Below, piece after piece: positions 18,871 to 27,767 of a stretch of DNA of 64,000 nucleotides. The notes beneath the pieces are model-generated. The model was not told where the DNA came from, searched no databases, and was given only the letters and a program-made list of their open reading frames with translations. Numbering within the stretch: the first letter of the stretch is position 1; each line of letters opens with the position of its first letter. The DNA is taken from positions 1 through 64,000 of the forward strand of contig NZ_JAMWZB010000018.1 of the NCBI RefSeq assembly GCF_024305035.1. The letters are read 5' to 3'. The DNA comes from Algoriphagus sp. (GTDB lineage Bacteria; Bacteroidota; Bacteroidia; Cytophagales; Cyclobacteriaceae). Both the position numbers and the translations under genes were made by a program.

Positions 18871-19964
18871 GAATTAAACTTTTTATTCAACATTAAATAG
18901 TGATCGAGAACATGATTTACCTGAAATTTATCATAGTACCTTGACGAAATAACTGGATAATCCGCGACAGCCTTAACCATTGAATTGGCCAATTGATCAG
19001 GAGAATTAACAGGAACCAGAAATTTTGCCAAATCCCCAACTAATATTTCGTCCGGTCCATATCGGCAATCTGTAGATACGACGGGAGTATGACAAATCAA
19101 GGATTCAATTAAAACCGTAGGCAATCCCTCATGATCCGAACAAAGTACCAACAGTTTTGCATTTTTAATCCAAGCATACGGATTATCCTGCCAATTTTTG
19201 AAAATCACATAGTCCTCTATTCCTAAATCTATTGCTAAGTTTTGAATGTTTTCTCTTTCAGGGCCTTCTCCCAACAAAAGTAATTTATTACTCTTGTAAA
19301 GTCTTGATTCTTTGAATGCTTTTAATAGCAAATCATGTCGCTTTAATTTGATAAATCTAGAAATATGGATGAGATAATTGCCTAGGGAGGTATCGGTTGA
19401 TTCTTCAGCTAATCTTTGGATTTTATCAATTTGAAATGGATTGTAAATATACCCTACATTTATTTCAGAAAGTGAAAAGTAATTTATTAAATCGTTCTTA
19501 ACTCCTTGGGAAACACCAATCATTCTTTTATTCTTAAAAATCAATTTGAGAAAAAACCTAGTCAAGAACGATTTATATTTAAAAGATAGTGCACCATGAA
19601 CCACGGCATAGTGGTTTTTAACTCTTGCAGCCCAGCTTACAAAATTTGAAAAAGGCAAATGTGAAGTAAAAATATCCTCATCTGGATCATAATCAATTGT
19701 TCTCAAATAGCTCTTCAATTTGGAGGCTAAAACAAAAAAACCAAATCCTTTGGTTAGTAGATTCAGGTTGGAATTTTTATTGAGAATAAATAAGTTGATC
19801 TCGGGTGCTATCGGGAAAGAAATCCGATTGTAAAGGAGAATCAAATGAACCTCATATCCTCTACCGATAAATCCTTCACTAAGTGTAAGAACTATACGTT
19901 CAGCTCCTCCCCCTTCCAAAGAATTAACCAGGAATATAATCTTCTTGTTTTTCTCTGATTTCAA
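18867..19964 (-). CDS. Glycosyltransferase family 4
   Basis: A 365-residue GT-B enzyme. IIFLVNSLEGGGAERIVLTL occupies the N-terminus, and SDHEGLPTVLIESLICHTPVVSTDCRYGP near 285 is the donor-binding segment. These resemble family 4 enzymes such as GalNAc or galactosyl transferases of capsule loci. Its predicted start lies 41 bases inside the end of the Wzy-like gene; no later Met precedes the first beta strand, so the overlap is probably real. Part of the same operon as its neighbours. Confidence 0.87.
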   Translation of the reverse strand: MKSEKNKKIIFLVNSLEGGGAERIVLTLSEGFIGRGYEVHLILLYNRISFPIAPEINLFILNKNSNLNLLTKGFGFFVLASKLKSYLRTIDYDPDEDIFTSHLPFSNFVSWAARVKNHYAVVHGALSFKYKSFLTRFFLKLIFKNKRMIGVSQGVKNDLINYFSLSEINVGYIYNPFQIDKIQRLAEESTDTSLGNYLIHISRFIKLKRHDLLLKAFKESRLYKSNKLLLLGEGPERENIQNLAIDLGIEDYVIFKNWQDNPYAWIKNAKLLVLCSDHEGLPTVLIESLICHTPVVSTDCRYGPDEILVGDLAKFLVPVNSPDQLANSMVKAVADYPVISSRYYDKFQVNHVLDHYLMLNKKFNS

Positions 19965-21099
19965 GCCGGGTTAGTTTAATTTGATAATAGCAACAATTGA
20001 GTATAATAGGGATAACTCCTAGGATACTATAAGGATACTGAAAAACAAATAATTCTTGACTAAATGAAAAAGCAATAAAAATCATGATCAAATAACGGTA
20101 AAGTCTATTTTCAATTCTAAATGAGCGTACTAAAATCACTAGATATAAAACAAATGAAATTATTCCATTATCAAAAAGCAAAGCAATGTACGAATTGTGA
20201 GGCTGAACATACCAGCCCCCTCTATAAAGATAATTTGACCTTACACTAGTAATTCCAGAGCCTAGAATAGGATTTTCAATGAACCCCTCGAAAGCAGCTC
20301 TCCACATTAGAAACCTGTTGTAAACTGTGGATAAGGACATCAAAACGTCAAAAATAGAAACCATCAGGATCGATACCGAAAGTATGATAGCCGCTACATA
20401 TACAAAATGTAGTTTAACTTTACTAAACAGATAATAAAAAAATAGGAATATTAATACAAGTATTATTGTTTTTGAAAAAGATATAATAATTCCTGTGGCA
20501 GCTAAAAAAACAACAATTTGCTTCAACATATTTTTGAAAAATATCATACTCATCATTCCCCATATTACCATTCCAAAGGTTGCATAATTTTGATCCTGGG
20601 CATACCCTCCAAATCTTACCCCTAAAACACTTTCCTCCTCTTCCATTCCTCCTTTAATCTCACCTTGAAAAGGAAGTTGTTCAAACCCCAAAAATTGGAG
20701 AACCAAGGAGCTCCACAAAATAAAACCACTAATAAGAAAAAAATATTTTATCCATTTTTGATCAATCCTTTCCCAATACAATGCAAAAACGATTACAGCA
20801 ATGAAGTTATAGAGATAAAGAATTACTGAGCTTAAAAAAATATCTTGCTTGGCTTCAAATGGATTAAACATCCAACTTAAATTTGAAAGAAAAACCAAAA
20901 ACATCAATATAAAAAACAATACGATATCCTTTCTCTGTCCAACCACGTGAATAAACTTATTTTTAATAAAAAATATAAGCTTATTTAAAATCAGAAATAA
21001 AAAAAGAATAAAGTTAATGTACCGTAAGTCAACAAAAGGAACAAACTCTCTATTAAAGAGTAAAAAAATATAAATAAAAGAAGCTACATAAAATAACAC
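19924..21099 (-). CDS. O-antigen/capsule polymerase-like membrane protein (Wzy/WaaL superfamily)
   Basis: A 391-residue, strongly hydrophobic protein with roughly ten to twelve membrane segments. A periplasmic stretch, RFLMWRAAFEGFIENPILGSGITSVRSNYLY near residue 262, resembles the GIGxxxF region of the Wzy_C/O-antigen ligase superfamily (PF04932). Wzy proteins vary so much that the assignment rests on topology, that motif and context: a flippase gene and a Wzz-type gene are in the same operon. Predicted role is block polymerisation of repeat units in the periplasm. A ligase role is possible. Confidence 0.75.
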   Translation of the reverse strand: MLFYVASFIYIFLLFNREFVPFVDLRYINFILFLFLILNKLIFFIKNKFIHVVGQRKDIVLFFILMFLVFLSNLSWMFNPFEAKQDIFLSSVILYLYNFIAVIVFALYWERIDQKWIKYFFLISGFILWSSLVLQFLGFEQLPFQGEIKGGMEEEESVLGVRFGGYAQDQNYATFGMVIWGMMSMIFFKNMLKQIVVFLAATGIIISFSKTIILVLIFLFFYYLFSKVKLHFVYVAAIILSVSILMVSIFDVLMSLSTVYNRFLMWRAAFEGFIENPILGSGITSVRSNYLYRGGWYVQPHNSYIALLFDNGIISFVLYLVILVRSFRIENRLYRYLIMIFIAFSFSQELFVFQYPYSILGVIPIILNCCYYQIKLTRLEIREKQEDYIPG

Positions 21100-21100
21100 G

Positions 21101-22051
21101 TTATGACAAAACTTTTTTGGAAATGGAAAAAACCAATTTCTGTATCAAGCCTGGCATAAGAGCCAAACTACCAAAGCCGAAATAGTGCACATAAGCTACA
21201 TCAGCGTAAAAGTAGGCCATGTCAGCTACCTGTAATTTCCCAACCTTTAATTTTTTATTCAAACCAAATCGAATATGAAAGTTTGAAAATAATTTCAGGA
21301 CACGAACTTGAGGACTAGATAGCTTATGATCTTGGTCAAGTAATTTTCTAACTTCCTGATAAATGCAATTATTGGCTATTTGAGGGATGGTATTGACCGT
21401 AACATGAGAGTCTTCTCTGTGATAAATGGCTGTAGGCTTTGGTTTACATACAAGCCGATCAGTCAAAAAAAGTAAATTCATCCATGTGGTAACATCCCCT
21501 CCCCGGATGCAACGATTTTCAGGAAAACCACCAATACCTTGAATTATTTTTTTCTTGATCGCTACAGTATTGGTATGAATTGGTGTTTTAAAATCTGCGC
21601 TCAACCTTAAAAATTGGATAAAATCCAAAACAACTATTTCTTGCTCTTTAAATTTTATAGAAAAGCCATTTAATTCATTTCTGCCATCAGGAAAAGAATC
21701 ATACCAACCGGTACTGACCACCCCCTTATTGTCTTGGTGAATTAATTCCACAATTGATTTCAAATGATTGGGTAACCATTCATCATCGGCATCAAGAAAT
21801 GTAATCCAATCAAAACTTGCTTGCTTTATCCCATCATTTCTTGCCGCATAGCCTCCCGGCCCAGCTGTTCGCCTTTTAAAAATTTTTATTCTAGGATCAG
21901 AGATATTATTTAGTAAATCTATTCCCCCATCGATCGAGGCATCATCAATAATTAGTAATTCAAAGTTTTCAAAATCTTGATTGAGGACAGAGTTTACCGA
22001 CCGAAGGATTTGAGAACGGTTATTATGTACTGGAACGATAACAGAAATCAT
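21101..22051 (-). CDS. Glycosyltransferase family 2
   Basis: A 316-residue GT-A enzyme. It begins MISVIVPVHNNRSQILRSV, with LLIIDDASIDGG near 33 and the metal-binding TFLDADDEW near 86. NTVAIKKKIIQGIGGFPE and RGGDVTTW are the usual acceptor-side motifs. It starts 15 bases after the Wzz gene stop and is followed one base later by the polymerase gene. Probably one of the repeat-unit assembly enzymes. Substrates cannot be read from sequence. Confidence 0.88.
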   Translation of the reverse strand: MISVIVPVHNNRSQILRSVNSVLNQDFENFELLIIDDASIDGGIDLLNNISDPRIKIFKRRTAGPGGYAARNDGIKQASFDWITFLDADDEWLPNHLKSIVELIHQDNKGVVSTGWYDSFPDGRNELNGFSIKFKEQEIVVLDFIQFLRLSADFKTPIHTNTVAIKKKIIQGIGGFPENRCIRGGDVTTWMNLLFLTDRLVCKPKPTAIYHREDSHVTVNTIPQIANNCIYQEVRKLLDQDHKLSSPQVRVLKLFSNFHIRFGLNKKLKVGKLQVADMAYFYADVAYVHYFGFGSLALMPGLIQKLVFSISKKVLS

Positions 22052-22066
22052 AAAATGAGTACCAAG

Positions 22067-23158
22067 TTATTCCTCAAAAAGATAATTTGATATCAGGATA
22101 TAAGAAATAGCTAAAAAAGCTCCTAAAACCACAGATCCAATTAAAATAAATAACATATTAGGCCCTGACTTACCTTGTGGTACACTTACAGGATCAATAA
22201 CCGAAAAAATAGGAGTGTTTTTTGAAACTTGGATTTTAGCTTGCTCCAATTGTTTTGCTAGATCAGAATATACAGAAAAAACAAGATTATACTCAGATTC
22301 CAATCTTTGTAACTCTGTTTGTGCAAAGGCAGTGACAAGTCCCTGATTCCTATCTTTAAAATTAGCTAATCGTGACTGGGATTTCTCAAATTCCTCTTTT
22401 TTCTCATTATACTGTTTTTGGATGAACTCATATTGTACTTTAGCGTCGGCAACCTTAAAGGCTATTAATTCATCTTGAAGTTCTCTTTCTACCAATTTAG
22501 CAATTTGAGCCGCAAGAATTGGGTCTGACATGGTGACCGATAAGGTTACGACCCCTTCTTTTAAATTCGGTGAGATTTCTGTTACCTCTTGTATCTTTTT
22601 TAAAGGAAAACGATCTTCTGAATTAATTTGAAGAATGGTTTGCTCTACTTCGGGTTTCTCAACCCCAGCTACAGCTACAGGATTCCTAAAAATACTTTTA
22701 AGGATATTGGGGAGACCCAATGTATATTTTTTCAAATAAAATAATCCTGAGGGTTTATAATATTCATTAAAATATTGACGAATCGTAATACTATCTTTTG
22801 ATTCGGGAATGTGGACTTGAAAATCAAGCAGTTTTAATTTAAAAGGAAGACTTTCCGATATCTTAGGATAAAGAGAAGGAGGAATACTAGAACCTCCCGC
22901 CCCTCCATTTCCAAGATTAATTCCCGCCAAAGATGCAAGACCACTCATATTTCCTCCAAAGGAGCCTTGGTCTCGAGTTTGGGGGATAAATGTAGTAGAT
23001 GAAGTGTATGTTGTTTCAGATAGAAAACCGAACATGATTCCTATAAACGCAAAGGCAAGGGTAATCATCATTAATGACTTTCGTTTTCTTTTGAGGAGGA
23101 AAATAATTTCCTTGAGATTGATTTCCTCTGCATTCTGCTTGGTTGCCTTATTTTTCAT
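22067..23158 (-). CDS. Wzz-type chain length determinant
   Basis: A 363-residue protein with an N-terminal cytoplasmic helix (INLKEIIFLLKRKRKSL), a first membrane segment near 33-51 (LMMITLAFAFIGIMFG) and a second at about 337-357 (MLFILIGSVVLGAFLAISYI). Between them lies a periplasmic Wzz domain with coiled-coil-prone segments (residues 235-300). VSVPQGKSGPNMLF before the second membrane helix is the proline-rich motif typical of co-polymerases. There is no kinase domain, unlike the Wzc of this locus, so the locus encodes two different co-polymerases. It likely acts with the Wzy-like gene two positions downstream. Confidence 0.88.
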   Translation of the reverse strand: MKNKATKQNAEEINLKEIIFLLKRKRKSLMMITLAFAFIGIMFGFLSETTYTSSTTFIPQTRDQGSFGGNMSGLASLAGINLGNGGAGGSSIPPSLYPKISESLPFKLKLLDFQVHIPESKDSITIRQYFNEYYKPSGLFYLKKYTLGLPNILKSIFRNPVAVAGVEKPEVEQTILQINSEDRFPLKKIQEVTEISPNLKEGVVTLSVTMSDPILAAQIAKLVERELQDELIAFKVADAKVQYEFIQKQYNEKKEEFEKSQSRLANFKDRNQGLVTAFAQTELQRLESEYNLVFSVYSDLAKQLEQAKIQVSKNTPIFSVIDPVSVPQGKSGPNMLFILIGSVVLGAFLAISYILISNYLFEE

Positions 23159-23165
23159 TTTTTTA

Positions 23166-24074
23166 TTAACTTCTCTCCAATTCCTTTTTTAGAAAAATGA
23201 TTCGAATTAATTCAGAAAAAGCAGCAAATTCGATTCTCCATTTTACAAAAAGTACCACAACTCTTTCAGTCAAAGGAATATTTTCAAATTTGCTTACTGT
23301 TTTAATGGGTGCCAAAAAAGCTACTAGATGTGAAATTACTCTTTTTGTCAAAGATAAATTTCTATATGTTAAGTGATAATACCCTCCTATTGTCCGTCGT
23401 CTTTTTACACACAATTCAGTTATTGATTTCCGCGCAGGGTGACGGACAACTACATCTTTTACAAAAACTATTCGCTCTCCTGCACCAACTACGGCAGAGG
23501 TCCATTCCATATCTGCTCCTGAAAGCTTACTTTCATCAAAAAACCCAAACTTTAAAAAAAGATTACTTCTTACAACTAAATTTGCCGTAACTGATTTATT
23601 GAATTTGCGGATATTCTCCTGTTGTCTAAAAGCATAATGTTTTTCAAAAAGAAAAGCTAAGTCATTACCATCCTCTTCTTTGAATAAGTCTATCTGCCCC
23701 CCTAGCAAACCAATCTGAGGATTGGTATCCAAAAAACGAATGGCGTTTTTCAGCCAATCGGGATCTGCGATACAATCAGAATCAATAAATGCCAACAGGG
23801 GGGTTTCTGCCAATTTAATTCCAGTATTTCTAGCTGCATATGACCCTTTTTTCTCCTCTCTTACCAAATACCCATTGGAGGGGAGGTTGAGATTGTTAAC
23901 CTGGGAATAGGGATCATTGTCAATAATATAAATATTAAATTTTTCTTTAGCTATGGATTGTTTGTTCAAAGAAGCAAGACAGATCTCAAGCCTATCCCAA
24001 TCTCGATACGTAGGTATAATTACTGAAACTAACGGTTTCAATCTACTCAACCTTTTGATTTGCCTTTTTTCCAA
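23166..24074 (-). CDS. Glycosyltransferase family 2
   Basis: A 302-residue GT-A enzyme: LVSVIIPTYRDWDRLEICL at residues 15-33, FNIYIIDNDP near 46, LLAFIDSDCIADPDW near 94 and GADMEWTSAVV near 186. The GSYAARNTGI motif near 74 is common in transferases with a C-terminal membrane-associated region. It starts 32 bases before the end of the upstream GT2 gene, in another frame, so translation is probably coupled. A Wzz gene follows after 7 bases. Confidence 0.87.
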   Translation of the reverse strand: MEKRQIKRLSRLKPLVSVIIPTYRDWDRLEICLASLNKQSIAKEKFNIYIIDNDPYSQVNNLNLPSNGYLVREEKKGSYAARNTGIKLAETPLLAFIDSDCIADPDWLKNAIRFLDTNPQIGLLGGQIDLFKEEDGNDLAFLFEKHYAFRQQENIRKFNKSVTANLVVRSNLFLKFGFFDESKLSGADMEWTSAVVGAGERIVFVKDVVVRHPARKSITELCVKRRRTIGGYYHLTYRNLSLTKRVISHLVAFLAPIKTVSKFENIPLTERVVVLFVKWRIEFAAFSELIRIIFLKKELERS

Positions 24075-24933
24075 GTTCTACTCTGAATCTTAGAACTTCG
24101 ATAGCCTTTAAAACTTGACCTACTCTAAGAAAAAATAAAGACATTCGACTAATTTCTCTACCGAAATAATCCTGCATTAAACCTGCAATATTCCCTTTAG
24201 AATTTTTATATAAACTTCGGTAGAACATAAACTTTGCCCAAACCTTACTACTTGGTTTTTCACGATCATATTTAAATTTAATCGATTCGGAATGGATCCT
24301 CCTGAGGCAATGGACTTGATCACTGGTAAGGTAAGATGGATTTTCAAGTATTACTCGCGTATAAAACTCTCTTTCTTGTCTCCTATGAAGTAACTCATCA
24401 AATTTAATTTCAAACTTTTCCAAAAATCTTTTTTTAAAAAGTGGACCAGGGGTTAAAAAAAATACTTGGTAGGTTAAAAAGTCTTCAATTAGGTTAGAGG
24501 ATTTTAAGGGATAATCTATAAGGTCTAAAGGTCCATTTTCATCAAATCTCCCCATTTTTGAAACCACAAAATCAAGCTTATGATTCGAATTTAAAAGTTT
24601 AACTTTTTCTTCCAACATGGTCGGAAGCATCAAATCATCAGAATCAAAATATTGAATGTATTCCCCATGACTATGCTCAAAAGCAACATTTCTACAAGCA
24701 GCAGCTCCTTTGGATCGGTCTTTTGGTCTAGAGAAAATTTTTACTCTAGAATCATGAAAAGCAATATCCTGTAAAACTTTCAGTGAATCATCCGTTGACC
24801 CATCATCTACTAATACACACTCCCAATTCGTATAGGTTTGATTTTGGATGCTTGATATTGTTTCCCCAACCAAATTTTCTCGATTGAATACAGGAATAAG
24901 GATGGAAACTAAGGGATTCAGAATCTTATTCAA
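24043..24933 (-). CDS. Glycosyltransferase family 2
   Basis: A 296-residue GT-A enzyme: LVSILIPVFNRENLVGETI at residues 8-26, CVLVDDGSTDDS near 35 and QYFDSDDLML near 93. The remainder (RRQEREFYTRVI, then CLRRIHSESI) matches a common Bacteroidota GT2 subgroup. It overlaps its upstream neighbour by 8 bases and the next GT2 gene by 32 bases, consistent with a compact operon. Donor and acceptor unknown. Confidence 0.87.
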   Translation of the reverse strand: MNKILNPLVSILIPVFNRENLVGETISSIQNQTYTNWECVLVDDGSTDDSLKVLQDIAFHDSRVKIFSRPKDRSKGAAACRNVAFEHSHGEYIQYFDSDDLMLPTMLEEKVKLLNSNHKLDFVVSKMGRFDENGPLDLIDYPLKSSNLIEDFLTYQVFFLTPGPLFKKRFLEKFEIKFDELLHRRQEREFYTRVILENPSYLTSDQVHCLRRIHSESIKFKYDREKPSSKVWAKFMFYRSLYKNSKGNIAGLMQDYFGREISRMSLFFLRVGQVLKAIEVLRFRVELGKKANQKVE

Positions 24934-26092
24934 ACGTGTCGATAAGTTTTACCAAATCTTTGGTTTTTTTTAGATAATTTTCTTTAAGAGACATTTGCCT
25001 CATCAGTTCTCTATTTTCCATTTGAAAATCGAGAGATAGAGGTCTGTCAAAATGTTTTTCTTTCTTAAAGTCATTAAAATCATAGAGATGAAAACCTTTC
25101 TTTTTCAATTCTTCCAAAATAGGATTCTTAGGATGCAAATATATTTTTATTCCCAAGGCTAACCCCATGTAAATATTTCCTAAGGCCTGTTGTCTTTTAC
25201 TACCAAATAATCCGAAACCACAAGTCCTCAATTTTCTCAAATATTCTTCAAAGGGAATAAATTCTTCTAGGGGTTCAAATTGACTTTGAAATCTTCTTGA
25301 TCCCTCCTCTTTAATGATTTCTTTAAAATGAACAGGAAAACCATAGCTCAATGGAACCAAAACTTTGTTTTTCTTTAAACGCTTGGGAGTAAGCAATTCA
25401 AAACAATCCAAGTGGTTATTGGTAATTGAGGCACTATTTCCAACCAAAAAGTTGGTGCCTGTTACATATTCTGAACCTATACTTTTAAAAATTTCATTGC
25501 CAAGTTCATAATTCCAGTCGATATACTTCGCTCTAAACTCAGGGTGCCTAGATTTGATTTCTAAATACTCCTTTTCTAAAACAGGTGCAAAATAATCGAC
25601 TCTTTCAAAGTTTTTTATTTGACTCTTTGATTTCAAAAAAGACAATATTGGTAAATATTCATTGACTTTCAATCCAAACTTGATTAACCCCTTTTTATTA
25701 TTATACCAATACTTTATAGTCTTTTTACCAAGATAGCGTTGCATATAATAATCGATCAAAGGGTAATAATCAAACCCATATCCAAACCATATAACTTTGA
25801 TCGATCCATTTACAGAGTGCAATACCTTAAGCTCCGTGGGGGATAGTCCATGAAAAATCATAGCCTGGTATTGAGACAAAAAATCCTTATCAGCACACTG
25901 TTTTATTGCTCTAGAGAGAGATATGGAATGAATTGCATCATGTTTGATTTGAGTAATTGGTTTAGGATTTTTTTCGTTTTGCAAGATCAAGTAGTCATTT
26001 TGACCAGGGCAAACTTGTTCAAAACAATGAATTGCAAAATCCAAAAATTTATTATCTCGGGAAATATGCAATATTTGATTAGTTCTTCTCAT
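24926..26092 (-). CDS. WecF-like 4-acetamido-4,6-dideoxygalactosyltransferase family protein (GT56)
   Basis: A 388-residue protein. The family marks I recognise are ILHISRDNKFLDFAI at the N-terminus, VIWFGYGFDYYPLI near 123, a GNSASITNNHLD segment near 240, and KNKVLVPLSYGFP near 263 with CGFGLFGSKRQQALGNIYMGLALG near 312. WecF/Rff transferases add Fuc4NAc from a TDP donor to a lipid-linked disaccharide in enterobacterial common antigen. The aminotransferase and acetyltransferase genes directly upstream could build exactly such a 4-acetamido sugar, which supports the call. The precise sugar remains inferred. The ATG overlaps the preceding stop by 4 bases. Confidence 0.72.
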   Translation of the reverse strand: MRRTNQILHISRDNKFLDFAIHCFEQVCPGQNDYLILQNEKNPKPITQIKHDAIHSISLSRAIKQCADKDFLSQYQAMIFHGLSPTELKVLHSVNGSIKVIWFGYGFDYYPLIDYYMQRYLGKKTIKYWYNNKKGLIKFGLKVNEYLPILSFLKSKSQIKNFERVDYFAPVLEKEYLEIKSRHPEFRAKYIDWNYELGNEIFKSIGSEYVTGTNFLVGNSASITNNHLDCFELLTPKRLKKNKVLVPLSYGFPVHFKEIIKEEGSRRFQSQFEPLEEFIPFEEYLRKLRTCGFGLFGSKRQQALGNIYMGLALGIKIYLHPKNPILEELKKKGFHLYDFNDFKKEKHFDRPLSLDFQMENRELMRQMSLKENYLKKTKDLVKLIDTFE

Positions 26093-26691
26093 TTAGCTGG
26101 AATACCCTTCACTGTTTGACCAGAACATACTTTTTTGGTCACTACAGCTCCCGCCCCTACATTCACTTGGTTTCCGATTTTTACTCCTGGCAAAATCACA
26201 GATCCCGCACCAATTCTACAAAAACTTCCTATCTGGACGTTTCCTAAAATTAAGGCTCCTGGTCCTACCTCTACAAAGTCGCCTAATTGAGCCTCATGAT
26301 GGACATGTGCACCGACATTAATAAGACTACCAAGTCCAATAGTAGCTAATGGCCCGACAAATGAACCTGTCATGGCATCAAATCTTCCTGAAGCCGAATC
26401 ACTTATTTGACATGTTTTGGAGAGAAGAGGCTCGTATTTACCTCCGAGCCTCGTGAAAAGATCATAAAACTTCTTTCTAATGGTAGGATTACCGACGCCA
26501 AGGGAAAACTTTGGCTGTCTTACCAATTCATTCTTTAGCATGTCTTCATCCTTTATCACCTGATATCGACCTTGCAAGAAGATGTGCCCTCCATCTATAT
26601 CATCAAAAAACTTAAATTCTTGATTGCTCAAGATTTTGATCCATTCATCAAGCACTTCCAGTGCGTGCCCTCCTGCCCCTGTTATAATCAT
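26089..26691 (-). CDS. PglD/NeuD-type sugar acetyltransferase (hexapeptide repeat)
   Basis: A 200-residue protein with an N-terminal Rossmann-like part (MIITGAGGHALEVLDEW) and a C-terminal left-handed beta helix of hexapeptide repeats from about residue 95. Examples are GSLINVGAHVHHEAQLG and GSFCRIGAGSVILPGVKIG. The protein ends VKGIPAK, as these transferases usually do. The catalytic His near 131 (GAHVHHEAQLG) is present. PglD-type enzymes acetylate the 4-amino group of UDP-amino-deoxysugars. The adjacent DegT-type aminotransferase would supply the amine, and the WecF-like transferase would use the product. Confidence 0.88.
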   Translation of the reverse strand: MIITGAGGHALEVLDEWIKILSNQEFKFFDDIDGGHIFLQGRYQVIKDEDMLKNELVRQPKFSLGVGNPTIRKKFYDLFTRLGGKYEPLLSKTCQISDSASGRFDAMTGSFVGPLATIGLGSLINVGAHVHHEAQLGDFVEVGPGALILGNVQIGSFCRIGAGSVILPGVKIGNQVNVGAGAVVTKKVCSGQTVKGIPAK

Positions 26692-27767
26692 TTGATAGAT
26701 AAAGCTTTGTAAAGAAATCTACCCACTAAATCTTGTTCTTCTCTAGTTAAATCGTAATATACTGGTAAGCAAAGAATTCTTGACGAAATATCGTCTGAAA
26801 CTGGAGTCTTTCCAGTGACATAGGATAACTTGGAAAGGCTTGGATAGAAATACCTTCTTGGGAAAATCTGGTTATCCTCTAATATTTTTTTTGCCTTAAG
26901 AGTAATATCTTCTGAATCAAAGACAACTGGAAAATAGGCATAATTAAACCCTTCATAATCCTGAAGCTTTATCGTTTTTAGAGGAAGCCCTTTGAGAATT
27001 TTCTGGTAGTAATCTGTTTGTTGCTTTCTTTTGACCAATATACTATCGATAAAACCAAGATTGACCAGCCCCATCGCTGCATGTAGCTCTGAATTTTTAC
27101 CGTTGATTCCAACGCCCATAAATTGCTCAGGACCATCATGACCAAAATTTCTAAAATAAGCAATTTGTTCGGCTAACCCTTTGTCATTGGTAAAAACACC
27201 TCCACCCTCTACCGTATGAAATAATTTTGTGGCATGAAAACTTGTTGTACTGATATCTCCAAATTCAAATACAGACCTTCCTTGATACTTAGTAGCAAAA
27301 CAATGTGCAGCATCATAGATCACTTTTAAGTGATATTTCTTAGCAATTTTTTGAATCGAATCAATATCACAAGGGTTCCCAAAACAATGAGTAGCCAGAA
27401 TACCAGTTGTTTTGGGCGTTATTGCATCTTCAATTTTTTTGGGGTCAATATTTAGCGTATCAGGGTCTATATCAACATAAACAGGCGTACAACCTTCCCA
27501 AACAAGACTACTCGTAGTGGCCACATAAGAGAAGGGAGTTGTGATTACTTCCTCCTTTAATCCCAGCGCTTTAATGGCTAATTGGATGGCTATAGTACCA
27601 TTGGAAACAAACAAAACATTATCCACGTTTAGATAATCCTTTAATTTTAGCTCCAATTCATTGACCAAAGGACCGTTATTGGTCAACCAGTTTCTTTTCC
27701 ATATCCCTTCTATATACTCCTGATATTGAGAAATAGGAGGTAAAAACGGCTTAGTAACAGGAATCAT
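26688..27767 (-). CDS. DegT/DnrJ/EryC1 aminotransferase
   Basis: A 359-residue PLP enzyme. VSNGTIAIQLAIKAL near 54 is the cofactor phosphate region, HCFGNPCDIDSI follows near 127, DAAHCFATKYQG near 152, and the Schiff-base lysine is Lys181 in TTSFHATKLFHT. The length is typical. It makes an amino sugar from a nucleotide-4-keto (or 3-keto) sugar. It overlaps the upstream flippase stop and the downstream acetyltransferase start by 4 bases each. Together these imply a 4-acetamido-deoxyhexose in the polysaccharide, although no dehydratase for the precursor is recognisable here other than possibly the SDR gene at 16752-17747. Confidence 0.9.
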   Translation of the reverse strand: MIPVTKPFLPPISQYQEYIEGIWKRNWLTNNGPLVNELELKLKDYLNVDNVLFVSNGTIAIQLAIKALGLKEEVITTPFSYVATTSSLVWEGCTPVYVDIDPDTLNIDPKKIEDAITPKTTGILATHCFGNPCDIDSIQKIAKKYHLKVIYDAAHCFATKYQGRSVFEFGDISTTSFHATKLFHTVEGGGVFTNDKGLAEQIAYFRNFGHDGPEQFMGVGINGKNSELHAAMGLVNLGFIDSILVKRKQQTDYYQKILKGLPLKTIKLQDYEGFNYAYFPVVFDSEDITLKAKKILEDNQIFPRRYFYPSLSKLSYVTGKTPVSDDISSRILCLPVYYDLTREEQDLVGRFLYKALSIK

